NCBI RefSeq assembly: GCF_947179515.1
Contig: NC_067490.1
Location: 27,702,827-27,766,826, forward strand
DNA length: 64,000 nucleotides
Source of the DNA: Apodemus sylvaticus
Lineage: Eukaryota > Chordata > Mammalia > Rodentia > Muridae
Direction: 5' to 3'
Of this stretch, positions 57,100 through 64,000 are shown in pieces; position 1 is the stretch's first letter; the number at the start of each line of letters is the position of its first letter. Position numbers and translations under genes: made by a program. Under the pieces are notes generated by a model. It made no database searches. It was not told where the DNA came from and saw only the letters and a program-made list of their open reading frames with translations.

Positions 57100-57497
57100 A
57101 TCCCTATAAAATACCTTAAATAAAACAGATGCTCAAGGGATCTCTCGTCATAATAGAATAAATGCCCCACCATCTGGGGAAAGCTGCTCTGGACAGGTTG
57201 AGAGGCATGTGGTCACAGCCTGCCATCTGAGCCCTGAGACCTGCTCCTTAGGTCTGCCTTGCACCTTAGGTCACCATGGAAAACCCGTGACTGTCACAGT
57301 GCCTTACAGCTTCCTCCTTTGGCCAGCTGCAGAGACCTCCCTCCTCATTCAAACTCTGTGGTTTGCCCAGTGTCCCCACCTAGGCCTTGAACACTCAAGA
57401 GATCTGAGTGCTCCTGTGTGTGTGTGGGGTCGGGGGGATGATTCCTGTGGAATTATCGTCCAAGCAGGAGATGCTGAAGGTCAGGAAAAGCTGCAAC

Positions 57498-58174
57498 TGA
57501 AAGGATAAAAAAATACAGCCTAACTCCAGCCTTCTAAGGAGCCCCAAACACTTCATATTCCAGAGCCCGCTCTTTGTGCTCTTTGTTAGAAACTAGGTAA
57601 AAGGTCACATTCCAGAGCCCGCCCTTTGTTCAGAGCTAGGCAAAAAGGCCTTGAATAGGTGATCATGGCCCCACAAGGTAACTGGAAATGAGCTAAGCTT
57701 ATCTTGCTTCTGTAAACTGCTTACGCCATTACCCCTATCCAGGAGTTCATGCAGCTATAGACATCCAAGAAAATAAGAAACTAATTGGTCCACTGAGCAC
57801 AGGCTCTGATAATTTAAACTGACTGGCCTAAAAACTATGGAGTGGTACAAATCGATTGGCTCTCATTAAGGAATGATTGGTTGGTGATTCACAGGCTCTA
57901 GATGCTAAGGAATGATTGGTTGGTGATTCGCGGGCTCTCGATGCTAAGGAATGATTGGTTGGTGAATCGTGGGGTTCGTATAAAAGCTGTCCCAATTCTG
58001 CACTCAGGGTCCACAGTCCTCTAGCCCTGCGTCGTGTACGGCCGTGGAACCCAGGATTCTGGAATAAAGAAATCCTCATGTTATTGCATCAAGACCGTTT
58101 CTCGCGAGTGATTTGGGTGTCGCCTTCCGAGGCGTGGGGTGCTGGGATGCCCTGGGTTTTTTGGGGGTCTTACA
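57498..58174 (+). mobile_element. Solo class I ERV (gammaretrovirus-like) LTR, 677 bp
   Basis: The element begins TGAAAG and ends GGGGGTCTTACA, flanked by the 4-bp target duplication CAAC (57494-57497 and 58175-58178). U3 contains several ATTGG (inverted CCAAT) boxes and a 39-bp repeat. A TATAAAAG box is at 57979-57986 and AATAAA at 58063-58068, so U3-R-U5 order is intact. Four-base duplication and the TGAAAG...CTTACA ends fit MLV-related class I elements. No internal retroviral sequence is attached, so it is a solo LTR formed by recombination. Confidence 0.88.
57868..57974 (+). repeat. 39-bp U3 direct repeat, two full copies and a partial third
   Basis: Units starting AAGGAATGATTGGTTGGTGA begin at 57868, 57907 and 57946; the third runs about 29 bases. 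Each holds an ATTGG (CCAAT-type) box. Repeated U3 blocks upstream of the TATA box are typical retroviral enhancers. The second LTR at 60360 has only one such block. Confidence 0.85.
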
Positions 58175-58729
58175 CAACCACTGGGGTACTCCCTCACCAG
58201 CCAGACAGGTGGATAGGTGTCTGCGGTGCAGTCTCTGCAGAGACTGAGTGGCTGGCTGTGTGAGGCCAGTGTGGAGCCACTCTGAGCAAAAGGGGATTCC
58301 AGCACTGGCTAAGAAACGAGACCAGCTGAGACACTGAGGTGCCACACTCACCCGTGTGTCAAGCTGTGAACATGCTGGGATTGCAGCCATGCCTGGAGTA
58401 CCATATGGAATCATCCTGAAGAGGAAGGTAGCGTGGGCAGGCAAGAGAAGTCGATAACTCCAGACTGGACCCAAGCAACCCACATTTTATGGCACGATTC
58501 ATAAGTCTCCCTAGAGCTATGCCTCAGATAAAGCAGGACATTTGAAAACATTCTAGCTCATAGAAAGCCTGAAATCTCATCAGATATGTCTCCATTCCAA
58601 GTACTGATTAGAGGATTCAATACAAGAGGCTATCATTCAAGTCTATCCAAGCACATGCAAGAAAACGTGTTTTAAAAGTCAACTTTATACTAACTATACC
58701 ACACACACAATTTTTCTTTAAGAGTTAGG

Positions 58730-58885
58730 ATATCAATGGGCATGGTGTGCACACACCTTTAAACCCAGCACTTAAGAGGCAATGGGAGGCATATTTATCT
58801 GAACTGGAAGCTACCCTGATCTATACAGCAAGTCCCAGGACAGCCAGAGTTACATGGTGAGACCTTGCCTCAAAAAACAAAAGCA
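58730..58885 (+). mobile_element. B1 SINE, diverged
   Basis: ACACACCTTTAAACCCAGCA, CCAGGACAGCCAGAGTTACA and GAGACCTTGCCTCAAAAAAC. Confidence 0.8.
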
Positions 58886-59017
58886 AAAAGAGACAGGGTC
58901 TTATCGAGTTATCCAGGCTGGCCCAAATTTCTGAACTAAAACAATCCTCTTGCTTTGGTCTTTCACTGGGACCAGAAGTGTGTGCTGATTTTAGGTTTCC
59001 TGTGCTTTTCTTTCTTT

Positions 59018-59205
59018 CTTTTTTTTTAGATTTATTTATTTACTGCATGCAAGTACACTGTAGCTGTCTTCAGACACCCCAGAAGAGAGGGTCAGATATC
59101 ATTACGGATGGTTGTGAGCCACCATGTGGTTGCTGGGATTTGAACTCAGGACCTTCAGGAAGAGGAGTCAGTGCTCTTAACCTGCTGAGCCATCTTTCCA
59201 GCCCT
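59018..59205 (-). mobile_element. B2 SINE
   Basis: Reverse-complement B2 with AGATTTATTTATTTACTGCA, CTTCAGACACCCCAGAAGAG, GAGCCACCATGTGGTTGCTG and CTGAGCCATCTTTCCAGCCC. Confidence 0.9.
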
Positions 59206-60359
59206 AGGTTTCCTATGCTTTTAACATGAACCATGGTGGAGCTGATGAGATGGACAGTAAGGATGTGTGTAATGCAAGTCTAATGAGCGGAGCTTGTTCC
59301 CTGGAATTCACGTAAGGAAGGCAGATGCACAGGCCCGCAGCTGCAGTCCCAGCATGCCTACCATGACATGGGGGAGGAAAACAGGAGAATCACCCAAAAG
59401 CTCCCGTCACTGGCCAGCTAGTCTGGAGGAGCAGGACAGCAGGAACCACCTCCACCAGGTGGACAGAGATGACAGACACCTGAGAGCTGTCCTCTGACGT
59501 CCACGACGAGCAAGCTGTGGCACATGAGCCCCACAGGCAAACATATACAGATTAATAAAAAAAAAAAAATCTGAAAATCGTTAAATACTAACCCTGAATG
59601 GTTAGGCCAGCACTACCACCTGTATACCTGGTTTTATTTAACGCCTCCTGGTAGAGCTGTGTGAGCCTTTCCCATCTGCAGAGGTTGTTACAAGATTTAT
59701 TATGACTACATTTTGGTGGACTGAGAGCCCAAACGCTCTCCTGTGTTTTGTTGTTTGGTGAAACAGGTCACATAGTGTCTGTAGCCCACACAGTGCTAGG
59801 AGTGTACTGAGCCATATTGGGCTGTCATGCCACTTGGCAGGAACTCCACACTGGTCAAGGTGAACTTCCTCTCTCAGACTTTGTTGAGCAGGGTTTCCTG
59901 TGCTAGTCAGGATCCTGCTCCACCTAGGGTGGAGTGCTCAGAGTGAAGGTGAAGTTCACTGTTCTTCCTGGTCTATGAATTCCTGAATTAAGCAGGTGAC
60001 CAGCCCAGCTGCCTGAGCAGTGGAGCCAAGGACCGCCAGACCCTCAGCCCGGAGTCTGGGGGGAGGGGCTCGCCCAAACTGTTAAATGGTCTGACCACCA
60101 TTAAAGGCCTCGATCGGTAAACTATTGTTCTGGTCCTCTTTCTTTTTGCCGCTTTCCAATCCATCCCTCAGCTTTTGTTCTAGAAACCCAGTTTGCAGTA
60201 GCTACAGAATGCAACATAGGAGTATGTACTACTTGAACCTGGAGCAAACTTCTGTCTCCCAAGCACTCACAATGCTGGGTGAGCACTATGCAGACTGTCC
60301 AACTGCTTTGTACAATAGTACAGTACCAACTATTTGTACTGTAATAACTACCATGAACT

Positions 60360-60817
60360 TGAAAGAATAGAAAATAATACAGCCTAACTCTAATGACCCC
60401 AAGAAGTCAAAAGTTTAAAATGCTATCCTGCTTTGTTAGAAACTAACAAAGTTCAGGCAGCTATAGACATTCAAGAAAATAGGAAACTAATTGGTACACT
60501 GAGCTTGGGCTCGATAATTTAAACTGATTGGCCTAAAAACTATGGAGTGGTACAAATCAATTGGCTCGCATTTCGCGGGCTCTCCGTGCTAAGAAATGAT
60601 TGGTTTGTGATTCACGGGCTTTGTTGTAAACTTATAAAAGCTGTCGCAATTCAGCACTCGTGGTCCACAGTCCTCTAGCCCTGCGTGGTGTACAGCTGTA
60701 GAACCCAGAATTCTGGAATAAAGAAACCCTCATGTTATTGCATCGAGACCATTTCTCGAGAGTGATTTGGGTGTCGCCTTCCGGGGTGTGGGGTGCTGTT
60801 TTTTTGGGGGTCTTACA
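60360..60817 (+). mobile_element. Second solo class I ERV LTR of the same family, 458 bp
   Basis: The element begins TGAAAG and ends GGGGGTCTTACA, flanked by the 4-bp duplication AACT (60356-60359 and 60818-60821). TATAAAAG is at 60633-60640 and AATAAA at 60717-60722. It is clearly homologous to the LTR at 57498 but shorter, with one rather than nearly three 39-bp U3 blocks and no 5' U3 duplication. Its different target duplication shows a separate insertion. Confidence 0.87.
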
Positions 60818-61286
60818 AACTGACTGGTAGGTGTCTTTGTAGAACTTGTTCCGGTACACTGATGTCATCAGTGCCGAATTTTAATGCGTAAGCACAATTA
60901 CTGTCTATGTTGACTTGCAGGTCCCATTTCTCCCCCTCTTGCTCTTCTCCTTGGTGCTGAGGACTGCCAAGCAGGCCCTCCATCCCTGGGCAGCACACAC
61001 CCTCCTTATAAACGTAGGTAAAGCCTTGGGCTGGGATGGAGGGCCGAGATCAGAAGCTGGATGGATATGACAGGCCCCCACACTTGTCTATGACCTGCAA
61101 CTCCCCAACATGATTTACCAAGACAAAGGTAAGAGTGTAAGAAAGCCAGATCAATGTTCTCTGTCTTCGTGGTGAAAACATGACATCCAAAGCAATAATT
61201 AGAAACTACCAACTGTCCACGGCTCACTTCTCTTGCCCGTGCCCTTGTCTCTCTTAGATTTACTTGCTGAAGCCCTTGCCTGTGAG

Positions 61287-61320
61287 GGTCTGTCTGTCTG
61301 TCTGTCTGTATTTGTTTGTT
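61287..61320 (+). repeat. TGTC/TGTT tetranucleotide run
   Basis: CTGTCTGTCTGTCTGTCTGT followed by ATTTGTTTGTTTTG. Confidence 0.88.
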
Positions 61321-62669
61321 TTGTTATCTGCCTCTTCAGGAGACAGACCCTGAAGCTGAAGGTGGACTGGATCCTATTTGTGAAAGCAGACACTCAGAGC
61401 TATTGTCCTGTTTCTGTCCTACATACTGCAGGGAAAAGTCACAAGAGACACATTCGAGTGTCAGAGTTTCCTCAACACTGAATAATTCATTTAAGATCTA
61501 TAAAGCTGCTGACTGTTAGTCCTAAGACTTTCCACCAATATCTGGGTTCTGGTTAGAGAGCATCCGTTAGTTTCAACAACCAGCTCCAGATTCAACTGCC
61601 CACGTCCTTCAAATACCCAAGCCCTGGGCTTTATCGAACCCAATATAAGTCACGTTTATTTTAATACTCCAACTTGAAATGCCATCACATTAAGCTATGG
61701 TACAGTCTACATTGTCCTCTCAGTCCCAGTGTTTTCCTTTGCACATTTTATTCTGGGGTCTTTACAGCATAGCAGGTTTGGGTTAGAAACGCCGTTACGC
61801 AGATGTACGTACTTCCTAGGTACCCACGGCAAAGGCTGAGACCAAAGGGCAAACGGAGCTGAAACAAAAGACAATTTACTCACCAGACTTTAATACACTG
61901 TTTTTCTAAGTGAGTCTTTTCTGTTGGGGGAAACTGGTCCTGCCCTAAGCACTGCAGACACCTGACTCTGACCCCCATCTGACCCAGAGAAGTGAGTCTG
62001 CCCTGTAAATGTCTTAAGCCAGTGTGCACAGCCCACAGGGGAGGAGACGAGCGCTGAGAGGCTTGAGTGTTTTACTTGCTGGTCTCAAATCCTCCCAGCC
62101 TTTTGAAAACAGCATCTTTAAACATCTTTCTGCATGCACTGCAGATTTCTGGCAGGGCAACTTTGTCCTATTTCAAAAGCTTTGCTGAATTTGAAAAACT
62201 ACAATTACCATTTTCGTCTTGTCATGTCAGAGGCTTAGAACTATGAGGGCCGTTCTTTATTCCCGGCACACACACTCTGACACGCTTGCAGGCTCCAATT
62301 TGGCAGTGAGTCACGAAAGTCACTAAACACACAAAAGAGAAGAACTCGCTAGGTCTGCCCACAGCTTAGGATTAAGTCCCAGTGATTAAAACCTGGGCCT
62401 GACTTTCTTAAGGCAAGAAGAACAAATACTTCACTACATAAATATTTTATCTAACTCTACATTTTTTTTTCCTTAGCAGGATTATCCCAGTGGCAGCCAG
62501 GAAAATGCAGCTACTTTAAGTTCAATTTAGCAGAAAGAGAACTGGGAATATATTGAAGAATGAGACCTTTAAATATTTTTTTATTTTATACAAAGAAAAC
62601 TGCAACTATCTAATGATGGATACCAAATTATTTTGAGTTTTAAATAAGATTTACAAAATAAAACCAACG

Positions 62670-62815
62670 TAGTGGTGAACACCTTTAATCTGCCAGCATT
62701 GGGGAGACAAATGTAGGCAGATCTCTGTGAGTTTAAGGCCAGCCTGGTTCTACACAGTGAGCTCCAGGACAGACATGGCTATAGAGAGACCCTGTTTCAA
62801 AAAATAAAAGAACAC
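62670..62815 (+). mobile_element. B1 SINE, diverged
   Basis: GTGAACACCTTTAATCTGCC, AGGCCAGCCTGGTTCTACAC and GACCCTGTTTCAAAAAATAA. Confidence 0.82.
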
Positions 62816-63069
62816 AGCCATGTCTGCCACGGAGTGAAGAGTAAGAGCTAAGAGACCAGGCTCACTGTGAAACCCGACCAGGATCGGAGTGTGCTCAACA
62901 AAAGTGCCCTGTCTGGTGGTACGGGCTTGAGAGCCTCCTGCTCGGGGAGCTGAGGCAGGGGATCACAAGGAAGAGCTGAGGCTGAGCTACACCAGAAGAC
63001 CCAGCCTCGGCAAACCAATGGACAGGCAGCTCTGTCTTCAAGTGACGATGGAAACCGGATAACTGACAC

Positions 63070-63200
63070 GGGGGAGTGATGACACACACCTTTAACCTCG
63101 GCGCTCAGGAAGCAAAGCTAGAAGCAGAGGCAGGAGGATCTGTGTGAGGACACGGCCAGCCTGGGCTACATAGGAAGTGCCAGGACAGCCAGGTTAATAT
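63070..63200 (+). mobile_element. B1-type SINE before a purine tract
   Basis: GACACACACCTTTAACCTCG, CAGCCTGGGCTACATAGGAA and CCAGGACAGCCAGGTTAATA. A weaker B1-like block is at about 62905-63010. Confidence 0.72.
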
Positions 63201-63284
63201 AGAAGAAGAGAGGAGGGAAGAGGGAGGAGGAAGAAGAAAAGGAGAAGGAGGAGGAGGAGGAGGAAGAAGAAGAAGGGAGAAGGG
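63201..63284 (+). repeat. 84-base pure purine tract (GAA/GGA)
   Basis: Every base is A or G, with GAAGAA, GGAGGAGGA and GAAGAAGAA blocks in partial mirror order. It grew from the tail of a B1-type SINE. Confidence 0.92.
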
Positions 63285-64000
63285 TAATTAGCTCCCAAAC
63301 AAATCAACGTACTAGAGAGCCTTCCATGTAATGCAGAGAAAGCCTTTAGAGCTTTTTCCTTGTCCTACCCATTGAGCCACGTGACCCATTCCTCTAAGGC
63401 CACGTTAGAATAATATGGCACCTGGATATAATAATGTGATTTACAAAAGAAGGCCTGTGTGAGCCCACATGGGATGAGCACACACGTGCCTGGTGCTTGT
63501 GTGGAGGCTAACCTTGGGGTTAGACCTTGTTTCCCACCTCAGCTGAGGGCCTCAGCTGTTCACTGGTGCGTACTCCAGCTAGCTGGCCCATGACCTTCCT
63601 TTCTCAGGCTCCCGCCTCCCCACTGGAACTCGCTGCTGGGACTGCGGGTGTGTGCCTCTGCCTCATGCTTGTGCATAAAGCACTTTCTCACTGAGCCCCT
63701 GAGGGATGCAGAGGAAGCCCTGAGCAAAATCATCAGGTCCTGAGTGGATTGTGTGACTGTTGAGTCTAGGAGCCCAGTGCTTCAGTCACGGCAGTGAGGG
63801 AACCTTCCCTGGACGGGGCTCTAAGAGATGCTAAGCCTTCTTCCCGTCTGAATGGTGATGATCTGTGCAGAAAATGTCTACTAAAGCCCCTCCCCATAGA
63901 TGTTCATAGCCGAAGACTGTGCCCCTATAAAGACTTGCTGCTACCAAGACTGGCTAAACCTACTTCCTTGTTCAACTGTCTATCATAGGCCTGCCTTCCT

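Larger units (their letters stand above)
55723..64000 (-). other. Ascc1: Ascc1 intron (partial, continues beyond the window)
   Basis: This begins upstream of the CTTTGGCAG acceptor at 55723. No upstream Ascc1 exon was found. It contains a 46-bp minisatellite, an antisense MaLR LTR, two sense-plus solo class I LTRs, several SINEs and a purine tract. Unique stretches with nothing recognised: 55725-56290, 57105-57490, 58180-58725, 59580-60355, 60822-62665 and 63290-64000. Confidence 0.75.

Noticed and set aside
57498..60817. A complete provirus between the two LTRs
   Set aside because: The LTRs have different 4-bp target duplications and different lengths, and the DNA between them holds SINEs and unique sequence with no gag, pol or env.
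60822..61230. A possible retrocopied mRNA on the minus strand (open stretches at 60998-60813 and 61227-61006)
   Set aside because: Reading requires frame changes, no protein family was recognised, and no poly(A) tail or target duplication was found. It stays unassigned.
1..64000. tRNA, rRNA, or a third protein-coding gene
   Set aside because: tRNA-like boxes occur only within SINEs. No further exons with splice sites and recognisable protein sequence were found on either strand.

Overview
The window is nuclear DNA from a murid rodent, most like mouse (Mus) or a close relative. It is packed with B1, B2/B3 and B4/ID-type SINEs, MaLR and class I ERV LTRs, a rodent L1 fragment and long CA/TG arrays. 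Protein-coding sequence makes up about 1% of it. Two genes are identified, both on the minus strand and in the order Ascc1 then Spock2 in the direction of transcription. As I recall, the same gene pair and order occur at human 10q22 and on mouse chromosome 10. Young B2/B1 copies and the lack of young rat-type ID elements favour mouse over rat, but this is an inference.

Layout. 1-6398: 5' part of Spock2 intron 1. 6399-6587: first coding exon of Spock2 (testican-2), with signal peptide and start codon, inside a CpG island. About 6588-14960: intergenic and upstream sequence with LTR relics, a GGTGAT-type satellite and a SINE cluster. 15334-15450: last coding exon of Ascc1, followed in the direction of transcription by a short 3' UTR that runs into a sense-oriented LTR relic. 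15451-41114: a 25.7 kb Ascc1 intron. 41115-41200: exon. 41201-43108: intron. 43109-43233: exon carrying the second HxT motif of the 2H-phosphoesterase-like domain. 43234-55602: intron. 55603-55722: exon. 55723-64000: the next upstream intron, which leaves the window. The four Ascc1 exons join in frame through GT-AG junctions and give the C-terminal 147 residues or so of the protein.

The two genes are not known to act together. Spock2 encodes a secreted, brain-enriched proteoglycan. Ascc1 encodes a nuclear subunit linked to the ASC-1 coactivator and ALKBH3 alkylation-repair complex. Everything else is intronic or intergenic repeat and unique sequence.

I found no sign of an undescribed multi-gene system. 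The points most worth a second look are: an almost perfect 27-pair hairpin in an Ascc1 intron (45762-45824); an 18/20 p53-type response element in another Ascc1 intron (30055-30074); an LTR relic that may supply the Ascc1 poly(A) signal; two independent solo class I LTRs with distinct 4-bp target duplications; a 46-bp x 6 minisatellite and an alternating 41-bp x 7 E-box minisatellite; a 19-bp x 9 array grown from inside a dispersed repeat; a G4-capable CCCCG array; and an L1 copy with an internal deletion.
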